From Planctomycetota bacterium (lineage in GTDB: Bacteria > Planctomycetota > SBBH01 > JACQRN01), in contig JACQRN010000122.1 of the NCBI GenBank assembly GCA_016206515.1, positions 1 to 9,156 of the forward strand: DNA of 9,156 nucleotides, written 5' to 3'. Shown here one piece after another: positions 1-5,818 of this stretch. The notes below the pieces were generated by a model. That model worked only from the letters and a program-made list of their open reading frames with translations, had not been told where the DNA came from and ran no database searches. Made by a program: the position numbers and the translations under genes. Position 1 is the stretch's first letter, and each line of letters begins with the position of its first letter.

Positions 1-1
1 G

Positions 2-925
2 CTCGACAACGTCGCCGCGCCGATGGTCGCCGGGATCTACGGCGCCGATCCTTGGGACCTCAGTCTGGAGGCGACGCTGCCGCAATTCCTCCGGATGGAG
101 CGCGAGCACGGGAGCGTCGTGCGGGCGATCGCACGCGGGGCGCATAGGCCAGGTTCGACCGCCACGCGGGGCACGAGCGGGCCACGATATGGTCTTTTCG
201 CGACATTGCGCGGCGGGATGGAGCGTCTCGTCGAGGCGCTGCGCGCGCGTCTGCCGGTCCTCTCGGTTTGCACGGGATCCCGGGTCGACCGGATCGCCCG
301 GGACGGCGAGGAATGGCTCGTCCACGTTGCCGGGGGACAGCCGATCCGCGCGGACGGGGTCTGCTTGGCGCTCCCCGCGTGGGCCGCCTCGTCCCTCCTG
401 CGTCCGCACGATGCCGCCCTGGCGGATCTCCTGGACGGGATCCCGTACGGGTCGAGCGCCACGGTGAATCTCGCCTACGCGGCGAGCGCCCACCCTCTCG
501 ATGGCATGGGGTTCGTCGTTCCTGCCGCCGAGGGACGGTCGTTCATCGGGGTGTCGTTCTCGAGCGTGAAATTCGATGGACGCGCGCCGGACGGGACCGT
601 TCTTCTGCGCGCCTTCGTCGGTGGGCCGCTCGCCTCGCCGCGCCTCGCGGAGGGGGACGAGGCGCTCGCCCATTCGGTCGACGCGGACCTGCGCTCCGTC
701 CTGGGGATCGCCGCGCCGCCCCTGCTGGCGCAGGTTCATCGCCATCCTCGTTCGCTGCCGCAGTATCGCGTGGGGCACCTGGCGCGCGCGGAGGAGATCC
801 GGCGACGCGTCGCGGCGCTGGGCGGTCTCGCGGTCGCTGGGAACCTCCTGGGTGGCGTCGGGATCCCCGATTGCGTCGCGAGCGCGGAACGGGCGGCGGT
901 GCAACTGGTACACTCCCTGGCATGA
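2..925 (+). CDS. hemY: Protoporphyrinogen/coproporphyrinogen oxidase, C-terminal part (5' end outside window)
   Basis: This is the C-terminal about 307 residues of an FAD-dependent amine-oxidase-fold enzyme that oxidises protoporphyrinogen IX (or coproporphyrinogen III) late in heme synthesis. The reading frame is open from base 2 and the first visible residues, LDNVAAPMVAGIYGADP, match the family's internal region, so the ATG at 23 is not the start. The N-terminal Rossmann GxGxxG motif lies outside the window. The C-terminal signature is clear: AVAGNLLGGVGIPDCVASAE near the end is the FAD-contacting 'aGn.y.GvgipdCi.s' block. Full-length members are about 450 residues, so roughly one third is missing. 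The stop TGA overlaps the next gene's ATG (ATGA). The symbol follows the oxygen-dependent HemY/PgoX family; some annotations call it hemG. Whether the substrate is protoporphyrinogen or coproporphyrinogen cannot be read from the sequence. Confidence 0.88.
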   Translation, partial: LDNVAAPMVAGIYGADPWDLSLEATLPQFLRMEREHGSVVRAIARGAHRPGSTATRGTSGPRYGLFATLRGGMERLVEALRARLPVLSVCTGSRVDRIARDGEEWLVHVAGGQPIRADGVCLALPAWAASSLLRPHDAALADLLDGIPYGSSATVNLAYAASAHPLDGMGFVVPAAEGRSFIGVSFSSVKFDGRAPDGTVLLRAFVGGPLASPRLAEGDEALAHSVDADLRSVLGIAAPPLLAQVHRHPRSLPQYRVGHLARAEEIRRRVAALGGLAVAGNLLGGVGIPDCVASAERAAVQLVHSLA

Positions 926-1437
926 AGCGCCTTCTCCCCGACCTTCCCGACGCCGCGCGCCTCTGGTGCTTCCACGCCCCCCGCGCCCTGCGCGAGGAGG
1001 AGGTCCAGGCCCTGCGGCAGGGGGTGGATATGTTCCTGGAGCGTTGGACATCGCACGGGCAGCCGGTGCGCGCCGCGTTTGAGGTGCTGCACGGGCAGTT
1101 CCTGCTGGTCGGCGCGGACGAGGAGGTCGCGCCCGTATCGGGGTGCGCGCAGGACGCCCTTGTGCACGCCGTGGAGGGGATCCAACAGCACATGGGCGTG
1201 ACGCTCGTCGATTCCCCCCCCGTCTGCTACCGGGAGAGGGGCGAGATCCGCTGCGTCGACCGCGAGGCGTTCGCCGCGCTCGCCGGAGAACGGAAGGTCA
1301 CCGGCCAGACCGTCGTCTTCGACCAGACCCTGCAGAGCGTCGGCGACGCGCGCGCGGGGCGGTGGGAGACCCCGGCGTCGCGCGCATGGCATGTGCGGGC
1401 GTTCGCGCTCGCCGGGGCGTTCGATCAGGCCAGATAG
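922..1437 (+). CDS. Conserved protein of unknown function, family often mislabelled 'ABC transporter ATPase'
   Basis: The 171-residue soluble protein has no signal peptide or membrane segment. Its start is the ATG of the ATGA overlap with the upstream heme-oxidase gene, so the two are probably translationally coupled. The frame stays open upstream, but that stretch is antisense-free shadow within the oxidase gene. Landmarks are ARLWCFHAPRAL (residues 12-23), WTSHG (42-46), SGCAQD (73-78), CYRERGEIRCVDREAF (102-117) and a terminal AWHVRAF (155-161). From memory these match a family common in Bacteroidetes with the pattern RVWIYQS...SHG...SGCS.D...F.Y...SWH. That family is often labelled 'ABC transporter ATPase', but no Walker A or Walker B motif is present here, so the label looks wrong. 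The function is unknown. A C8 run (1214-1221) sits inside the gene in frame. The 3' end overlaps the convergent FHA gene by 13 bases. Confidence 0.8.
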   Translation: MKRLLPDLPDAARLWCFHAPRALREEEVQALRQGVDMFLERWTSHGQPVRAAFEVLHGQFLLVGADEEVAPVSGCAQDALVHAVEGIQQHMGVTLVDSPPVCYRERGEIRCVDREAFAALAGERKVTGQTVVFDQTLQSVGDARAGRWETPASRAWHVRAFALAGAFDQAR

Positions 1438-1889
1438 AGTATTTTTACGGCGCCGATCTGCACCTCATCGCCGGCCTTCAGGGGGATCGCCTTGAGGGGC
1501 GGCACGGGCTTGCCGTTCAAGAGCGACCCGTTCGTGCTCGCCAGATCCTGGACGGACGCCTGCCCCGCGACGATCGAGAACTGGAGGTGCTGGCGGGAGA
1601 CCCGCCGGTCCCCCTCGACCGCGATCGGGCACTGGGTGCGGTCGCGGCCGACCCGGACGGCGGTCGTCAGTGGGAGCACGACATCGCGTGCGGGTTGCGC
1701 AGGCGGCTTCGACCCCGACACCGGGGGGGGGAGCGACGCGCCCCGAACGACCAGCCTCGGACCCTTGCAGGCGGGGTCGACCGGGACGCGCAGGTGGAGC
1801 ACGGGGGCCCCCCCGGCACTGGGGGGATGGCCGCGGAGCGTCTCGCTCAAGGGATCCCTGGGACGGAATGGGTCTACGGGGCCCGGCAC
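1425..1889 (-). CDS. FHA-domain protein (phosphothreonine-binding adaptor)
   Basis: The protein has 154 residues from a GTG start at 1889. No ATG is available upstream in frame and no clear Shine-Dalgarno sequence is seen, so the start is tentative. Residues about 78-152 form a forkhead-associated domain with the diagnostic residues: GR at 81-82, SRQH at 98-101, STNG at 118-121, NG at 125-126 and GD at 140-141. Such domains bind phosphothreonine peptides made by Ser/Thr kinases. The first about 75 residues are a Pro-rich, low-complexity region with no recognisable domain and no signal peptide, so the protein is likely cytoplasmic. It stands alone: convergent with the upstream unit (13-base overlap) and divergent from the EF-hand/TPR unit. 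No kinase or secretion gene is in view, so its partner is unknown. A G9 run (1723-1731) encodes part of the proline-rich linker. Confidence 0.85.
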   Translation of the reverse strand: MPGPVDPFRPRDPLSETLRGHPPSAGGAPVLHLRVPVDPACKGPRLVVRGASLPPPVSGSKPPAQPARDVVLPLTTAVRVGRDRTQCPIAVEGDRRVSRQHLQFSIVAGQASVQDLASTNGSLLNGKPVPPLKAIPLKAGDEVQIGAVKILYLA

Positions 1890-1969
1890 GACCGAATCGT
1901 AGCACCGGATCGACTCCCTTAGTGTCGTGTTCCAGTCGGATGATGTCGCAGGATCCTACACGGGACGGA

Positions 1970-1995
1970 GATGCATCCGTACGGCATGACGCATC
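1970..1995. repeat. Imperfect inverted repeat in divergent spacer
   Basis: The 201-base spacer between the FHA gene (minus) and the EF-hand gene (plus) contains an interrupted palindrome. It has a perfect CCGTACGG core at 1977-1984, flanked by CAT/ATG arms and then GATG/CATC arms with a 1-base and a 3-base bulge on the right. It could be an operator or simply chance. Nothing else in the spacer is convincing except the ribosome binding site at its right end. Confidence 0.3.
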
Positions 1996-2080
1996 TAGCC
2001 CTATTGAAACGACTTGCGAATTCCGTTCGCTTGGCATGGCGCTTGTGAATCTTTGCCCGGAGAGTCGCTAGACTAGATCT

Positions 2081-2085
2081 GGAGG
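2081..2085 (+). promoter_or_regulatory. Ribosome binding site deciding the EF-hand gene start
   Basis: GGAGG lies five bases before the ATG at 2091. The in-frame GTG at 2085 overlaps this motif and is therefore unlikely to be the start. Confidence 0.7.
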
Positions 2086-2090
2086 TGCGT

Positions 2091-2690
2091 ATGAAACGGG
2101 TCGTCATTGCGGTGGTGGTCGGGGTTGCCATGTGGGCTGGGACGTCGGCGTGCGCGGAGGAGGAAGCGGATCTTGGCGTGGAATGGCGCGGGCGGATGCA
2201 GAGGCTCCGATCCGCGTGCGACGCCGACGGGGACGGCGCCTTGAACGACGGCGAGCGCCAAGCGGCGCGGGAGAAGTTCCGCTCCTGGCTGCGTCGGAGG
2301 CTCGATTCGAACGGGGACGGGAAGATCGACCGGGAAGAGGCGGCGTCCTGCCGCCGGTTCCGCGAGGGACTGGAGAGACGGCGCGGCGGGAGGCGCGACC
2401 GGTTGGAGGGCCGTCGGGATCGCCACGAGGATGTCCGCGACCGCGCCGGGGACCGTCGGGACCGAAGGCGCGACGGCGGGCCGCGCGACCGCGCCGAGGA
2501 TCGGCGGGATCGGCGCGAGGACGGGCGTGACCGGCATGAGAACCGGCGTGACCGCCGCGAGGATGTCCGCGACAGCCGGGAGGACGTCCGGGACCGGCGC
2601 GAGAATGCCCGCGACCGGGGGGAGGATGTCCGGGAGAGGCATCGTGAGCGTCATCGTGATTTCGGTCGCGGGCCGCGAGGGAGGCGCTGA
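2091..2690 (+). CDS. Exported EF-hand protein with Arg/Asp/Glu-rich heptad tail
   Basis: The protein has 199 residues from ATG 2091, chosen for the GGAGG motif five bases upstream. Residues 1-22 form a Sec-type signal peptide: MKR, then a hydrophobic stretch, ending TSACA before an acidic start. Two canonical EF-hand calcium loops follow: DADGDGALNDGE at 44-55 and DSNGDGKIDREE at 72-83, each with acidic or polar ligands at 1, 3 and 5, Gly at 6 and Glu at 12. From about residue 103 to 188 the sequence is a tandem seven-residue repeat, typically DRREDVR, about twelve copies with one short insertion. It is built almost only of Asp, Arg, Glu and few hydrophobics. Such i to i+4 Glu-Arg pairing usually gives a stable single alpha-helix or a polyelectrolyte. 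The stop overlaps the TPR gene by one base (TGATG), implying coupled translation. The function is unknown; an extracytoplasmic calcium-responsive binding protein is my inference. Confidence 0.85.
   Translation: MKRVVIAVVVGVAMWAGTSACAEEEADLGVEWRGRMQRLRSACDADGDGALNDGERQAAREKFRSWLRRRLDSNGDGKIDREEAASCRRFREGLERRRGGRRDRLEGRRDRHEDVRDRAGDRRDRRRDGGPRDRAEDRRDRREDGRDRHENRRDRREDVRDSREDVRDRRENARDRGEDVRERHRERHRDFGRGPRGRR
2397..2654 (+). repeat. Degenerate 21-bp tandem repeat encoding DRxExxR heptads
   Basis: About twelve diverged 21-base units lie head to tail inside the EF-hand gene. Examples of the encoded heptads are DRHEDVR, DRAEDRR, DRREDGR, DRHENRR, DRREDVR, DSREDVR, DRRENAR and DRGEDVR. One unit carries two extra residues (DRRRDGGPR). 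The bases diverge more than the protein, which suggests an old expansion held by selection on the helix pattern. The array also creates a long shadow frame on the other strand. Confidence 0.8.
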
Positions 2691-3322
2691 TGCGCGCTGC
2701 GGCCCGGATCGCCGCCTCGGGCGGCCTGCTTCTTGCGCTGGGGGGGAAGGTCGTCGCGCAGGATCCTCCCGTGCGGCCCAGCGCGCCGGAGGCTCGCGAG
2801 GCGGCGCTGGAGGGGATGTTCCTGCGCGCGGTGGCGATGCAGGAGGAGGGGAGGACCGAGGACGCCGTCCGGGTCTACCGCCGCATGCTCGAGGTCGACC
2901 CGGGGCATGTCGACGCCCGGTACAACCTGGCGCTCGCGCTCGAATCGCTCGGGGCGTACGAGCCCGCGCTCGACCAGTATCGGGAGTGCGCGCGCCGCGC
3001 GCCGGACGACCCGGAGCCGGTCCTGTGCATCGCGCTGCTGTTGCACGACATCTTCGGGCGCCTTGAGGACGCCCGGGAGATGTACCGCCGCGCCGTCGGG
3101 ATGGGGCATCCGGACGGGGATCTCATCGAGGGGTGCATCGCGGAGATCGAGGAGGAGTTCGACCGTCGCCGTGCGGACGAGCAGCGCCGCGCGGATGAGC
3201 AGCGCCGTGAAGCGGGGCCGGGCGAAGGTTCGGAGCCGCCTTCCGACCCAGAGGCCGATGTGGAGGATCTGCTGGATCTGCTTCTGGAGGCGTTGGAGGA
3301 GGAGGAAGCCGCGGGGCGCTGA
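2690..3322 (+). CDS. Exported TPR-repeat protein
   Basis: The protein has 210 residues and starts at the ATG of a TGATG overlap with the EF-hand gene. Residues 1-23 look like a signal peptide (Arg-rich start, hydrophobic GGLLLALGG, then VVA before QD). Three TPR-like helix pairs follow at about 41-74, 75-108 and 109-143; examples are GRTEDAVRVYRRMLEVDPGH and ARYNLALALESLGAYEPALD. The rest is charged: a duplicated ADEQRR hexapeptide near 162-173, then an acidic tail with EDLLDLLLEALEEEE. TPRs act as protein-protein scaffolds. With the coupled EF-hand protein this suggests a periplasmic or surface complex, possibly pairing this acidic tail with the Arg-rich heptads of the partner. That pairing is inference. 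The gene ends 11 bases from the convergent anti-sigma gene, with no clear terminator between them. Confidence 0.82.
   Translation: MRAAARIAASGGLLLALGGKVVAQDPPVRPSAPEAREAALEGMFLRAVAMQEEGRTEDAVRVYRRMLEVDPGHVDARYNLALALESLGAYEPALDQYRECARRAPDDPEPVLCIALLLHDIFGRLEDAREMYRRAVGMGHPDGDLIEGCIAEIEEEFDRRRADEQRRADEQRREAGPGEGSEPPSDPEADVEDLLDLLLEALEEEEAAGR
3173..3208 (+). repeat. Two-copy 18-bp tandem repeat (ADEQRR)
   Basis: Two adjacent 18-base units inside the TPR gene differ at two positions and both encode ADEQRR. They look like a small in-frame duplication in a charged helix. Confidence 0.6.
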
Positions 3323-3333
3323 ATCCGTATCGT

Positions 3334-4386
3334 TTATCGATTCCCCGGCCACTCCGGACGCAGGAGTCGCAGCCAGGCGTCGAGCGCCCGCGCCTCGCGC
3401 GCGAGACACTGCTCCCGCGTGACGCCGGCGGGCGGGGGTTCGATGCCGGCCAGGCGTTCGTAGACCGCTTCGCGGACATCCTCCGCCGGGTGGCGCAGAA
3501 GGTGCCACAGGGTGAGCGTGTCGAGGTCGCGCGCGGAGGCGAGCGCCGCGGCAAGATCGGGGACATCCGGGGACGCGGCGCACCGGCGGAGGGGCTCCGG
3601 CGCATCGTCCCAGAGCGGAACGGGGAGGGTGCCGTCCGGTCGCGCGGCGCAGGAGGCTCCCGAAGGGACATAGGTACGCGCCCCCTCACGCTCGAAGGAG
3701 ACCGCGCCCGTGTGTACGCGCAGCATCGCGACGCCCTCCCCGTCGACCGCGAGCGAGTAGGCGCAGCCGAGGTCGACCGCCAGCCCCGCCGGTGTCCCGA
3801 TTCGGAAGAGCCTGGGTTCGGCGACGATCGTCGCCCGGATCGTGCCGCGTTCGAGGTAAAGTTCGTGCGCCTTCCGCCCGCAGTCGACAACGCGCAGGCG
3901 GGTTCCCGCCTCGACCTCTACCTCCCCGAGGTCACCGATAGTGAGGCGCGCGCGCGACCCTTCGAGGCACTCGATGACGTCCCCGACCGCGGCGTTGCCG
4001 GAGGATGCACCCGCGAGCGTCCCCTGGACCGCGCGCCAGGCGTAGGGGGCGTTCTTCGCTCGCAGGAGGATGGCGAACTCGGCCGCGACGAGCGCCACGA
4101 GGGCACAGGCAGCCAGCGCGGCGAAGGCGGGCCAGCGCGGCCGTGTTGTCCGGCGAGCCGCACCGAGGGCGGCAACGGCAGATCGCGCCGCGCGCGCGAC
4201 GGGTGCATCCGATACGGATGTGGCGAGCAGGGTGCGTAGATCCCCGTCGATCGCGCGCAGGTCGGCCAGCGCCGCGCGGCACGGCGCGCACCCCTCCGCG
4301 TGCGTGCGAACGTTGGTGGCCTCCGCCGGGGGGAGTTCCCCGTCCAGCAACGCAGAAAGATTCTCCACCCCCTCCCTACACTCCAT
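3334..4386 (-). CDS. Membrane anti-sigma factor with zinc-finger, FecR-like domain and extra C-terminal module
   Basis: The protein has 350 residues. The N-terminus is a zf-HC2-type anti-sigma domain with C3, H29, C33 and C36 (HAEGCAPC), which in this class binds the cognate ECF sigma factor. One membrane segment at about 85-108 separates it from a large outer part. Residues about 135-245 fit a FecR domain: the strands include LERGTIRATIV, FRIGTPAGLAVDLGCAYSLA and VHTGAVSFE. The last about 80 residues (from about 265) form a separate helical module with RHPAEDVREAVYERLAGIEP, of unknown role. The start overlaps the end of the sigma gene by 11 bases, with a GGGAGG motif just upstream, so the pair is an operon. 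The likely role is holding the sigma factor until an envelope signal is sensed; the signal is unknown. No TonB receptor is visible nearby, so the iron-siderophore role of classical FecR is not supported. Confidence 0.83.
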   Translation of the reverse strand: MECREGVENLSALLDGELPPAEATNVRTHAEGCAPCRAALADLRAIDGDLRTLLATSVSDAPVARAARSAVAALGAARRTTRPRWPAFAALAACALVALVAAEFAILLRAKNAPYAWRAVQGTLAGASSGNAAVGDVIECLEGSRARLTIGDLGEVEVEAGTRLRVVDCGRKAHELYLERGTIRATIVAEPRLFRIGTPAGLAVDLGCAYSLAVDGEGVAMLRVHTGAVSFEREGARTYVPSGASCAARPDGTLPVPLWDDAPEPLRRCAASPDVPDLAAALASARDLDTLTLWHLLRHPAEDVREAVYERLAGIEPPPAGVTREQCLAREARALDAWLRLLRPEWPGNR

Positions 4387-4921
4387 CGCAGCCTCCCTCC
4401 CTCAAGCCGAGCGACTCGCGCAGGATCGCCCGGGCCCTCGTCAACCTCTGGTTCACGGCGGCGCGGGACAGGCCCGTGAGGTCGGCGATCTCCTGGTACG
4501 ACCGCCCCCCCTGGTAGAAGAGCGTGAGCGTCGCCCGGTACTCCCCGGGAAGCCGGTCGACCGCCTCGCGAAGTCTCTTCATTCGTCCCTCCTTCTCCCC
4601 TCCGTCTCCATGGCCCGGTTCCTGCGCCGCGGCGACCTCCATCAGGGGGGCGGCCTTCGTCTGATGCCGCCCCTCGAGCGCTACGCGTCGCCCGATCCCG
4701 TATAGCCAGGAATCGAACTTCGCCGCATCCCGCAGACCGGCGATCCCCCGGACCGCGCGCAGGAACGTCTCTTGCAGGAGATCCTCGGCATCCTCCCTCC
4801 CTCGCACGCACGAGGCTATCGCCGCAGCGGCCACGCGGCCCCGCTCGGCGAGGAGGCGCTCCAGGGCGGGGCGGTCCCCGCTCCTCGCCGCCTCCACGCG
4901 ACGCACGTCGTCCGGCATCAT
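4376..4921 (-). CDS. ECF-family RNA polymerase sigma factor
   Basis: The protein has 181 residues if it starts at the first of two tandem ATGs (4921); the second ATG at 4918 is equally possible. The open frame runs up to 5185, but the upstream part is a low-complexity shadow and 181 residues is normal for the family. Sigma region 2 spans about 10-85 and contains DAEDLLQETFLRA and the region 2.3/2.4-like FDSWLYGIGRRVALEGR. Region 4 spans about 117-170 with the helix-turn-helix YQEIADLTGLSRAAVNQRL. It directs RNA polymerase to a dedicated set of promoters. It overlaps the downstream anti-sigma gene by 11 bases and is divergent from the secreted-protein pair. No strong Shine-Dalgarno sequence precedes the start. 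The likely targets are its own operon and perhaps the divergent genes, which is inference. Confidence 0.9.
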   Translation of the reverse strand: MMPDDVRRVEAARSGDRPALERLLAERGRVAAAAIASCVRGREDAEDLLQETFLRAVRGIAGLRDAAKFDSWLYGIGRRVALEGRHQTKAAPLMEVAAAQEPGHGDGGEKEGRMKRLREAVDRLPGEYRATLTLFYQGGRSYQEIADLTGLSRAAVNQRLTRARAILRESLGLREGGCDGV

Positions 4922-4962
4922 CGTTCGTCGCGGCGATCCACCTGTGCAGTGGGGCCGCGGGA

Positions 4963-4991
4963 CATACGAATACAGGTTTTTCGACGGTTTC
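4963..4991 (-). promoter_or_regulatory. Candidate ECF-type promoter of the sigma/anti-sigma operon
   Basis: On the minus strand GAAACC (4986-4991) is followed after 17 bases by CGTATG (4963-4968). This resembles an ECF -35 with a conserved AAC-like core and a CGT-type -10. Transcription would begin near 4955, giving a leader of about 34 bases. The elements are only moderately similar to known ECF promoters, so autoregulation is a guess. Confidence 0.25.
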
Positions 4992-5001
4992 TCGGTATTC
5001 G
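4967..5001. repeat. Inverted repeat flanking the candidate sigma promoter
   Basis: Perfect 7-base arms CGAATAC (4967-4973) and GTATTCG (4995-5001) are separated by 21 bases in the divergent spacer. One arm overlaps the candidate -10 element and the other lies just upstream of the candidate -35. They could be paired operator half-sites. Confidence 0.4.
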
Positions 5002-5029
5002 CCTCGTCACGGGCATCACTGTAGGGCGT

Positions 5030-5047
5030 AGAAGACGGGTGTCTTCT
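5030..5047. repeat. Perfect 7-bp stem with 4-base loop in divergent spacer
   Basis: AGAAGAC (5030-5036) and GTCTTCT (5041-5047) flank GGGT. It lies 46 bases before the GTG start of the plus-strand secreted gene. No T-run follows on either strand, so an operator or leader hairpin is more likely than a terminator. Confidence 0.45.
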
Positions 5048-5092
5048 GGTTTCTGGGCTGTATGGAACGTGGATGCGGAAGGGGGCGAGATC

Positions 5093-5815
5093 GTGGCGGC
5101 GAGGTCGGCTATCCGTGGGGTGTCGTGTGTCGTCCTGTGGGGGCTTGCGATGCCTGTGTTGGCGGGCCCGCCGCTTCTCTGTCACAGATACGAGATCGGG
5201 GACCGGCCCTCCCTGCCGGATCCGGACCTTGTAGACGCCTTGCCTGGGCCTCGCGGGCTGGATATCTATGCGCTGTTTCTCATGCTGAGTCGGGAGCAGG
5301 AGACGCTCGTACGGATGGAAACGATCCGCCGCGCGGCGCTTTGGCGCGTTGATGCCGGAGCTCTACTTCATGGACTGGACCTCCATGGTCCGGACAACAC
5401 CCTAGGCTGGTCGAGGCGGTTCAATTACGCCTATGCCCGTTTGACACTCGCCCATGCGGGTCTCATTGAGGGGGACTCCGACGCCATGCTGCGCGACCTG
5501 CGCGAGGCGGTAGAGCCGCTTCGTGACGATCCGGCGGCGTGGCTGGCGCTCGCTCGCGCGACATTCCCGCTGGTGTGCGGCGACGAGTTCCGGCGCGAAC
5601 ATGCCGACGCCTTCGTTCGGGCTTGCGATCTTGTGGAGGCAATGCCGGACACCCCGGCCCGCGGTCGTCTCCGGGCGGCGATCGACTACGACCTGGATCA
5701 TTTAGAAGCGTACCTGCTGGACGAGGGCTTGAAGGGGAAGGGGATCGTGCCGGACCGCGCATCGCGGCTCGCGGCGCTCCGGGAGATCGCCGCGACGGGA
5801 GAGGAGGAGGAGTAA
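5093..5815 (+). CDS. Exported protein of unknown function (GPPLLCH-motif family)
   Basis: I chose the GTG at 5093 (240 residues) because AAGGGGG sits about seven bases before it and the protein then opens with a good signal peptide. That signal peptide has an Arg-containing start, a hydrophobic stretch (CVVLWGLAMPV) and LA before GPP at about residue 24. The frame extends upstream to 4772, but that part overlaps the sigma gene and has shadow-like composition. The mature start GPPLLCHRYEIGDRPSLP (25-42) resembles a motif I recall from exported hypothetical proteins of Acidobacteria and Planctomycetes ('GPPLlCHpfdIG.A.SLP'). The cysteine at 30 is not in a lipobox. The rest is helical with TPR-like character (LRDLREAVEPLRDDPAAWLA). 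It ends three bases before the next gene, so the two form an operon. The function is unknown. Confidence 0.75.
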   Translation: MAARSAIRGVSCVVLWGLAMPVLAGPPLLCHRYEIGDRPSLPDPDLVDALPGPRGLDIYALFLMLSREQETLVRMETIRRAALWRVDAGALLHGLDLHGPDNTLGWSRRFNYAYARLTLAHAGLIEGDSDAMLRDLREAVEPLRDDPAAWLALARATFPLVCGDEFRREHADAFVRACDLVEAMPDTPARGRLRAAIDYDLDHLEAYLLDEGLKGKGIVPDRASRLAALREIAATGEEEE

Positions 5816-5818
5816 ACC

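Noticed and set aside
2032..2047. Sigma-54-like promoter TGGCATG-N4-TTGTG upstream of the EF-hand gene
   Set aside because: The -24 GG half fits, but the near-invariant GC of the -12 element is GT here, and no activator site is visible.
2073..2654. Long minus-strand frame opposite the EF-hand gene with a V/A/P/I-rich repeat
   Set aside because: It is the mirror of the DRxExxR heptad codons; the plus strand has a signal peptide, two perfect EF-hands and a good ribosome binding site.
3490..4239. Plus-strand frame opposite the anti-sigma gene
   Set aside because: Its composition is typical of a GC-rich shadow and the minus strand carries a coherent zinc-motif, membrane segment and FecR-like domain.
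4772..5092. N-terminal extension of the GPPLLCH protein back to 4772
   Set aside because: It overlaps the sigma gene antisense and would bury an evident signal peptide that begins at the GTG at 5093.
4922..5185. N-terminal extension of the first sigma factor up to 5185
   Set aside because: The extension is low-complexity, Arg/Pro/His-rich, overlaps the divergent gene, and the family length fits the start at 4921.
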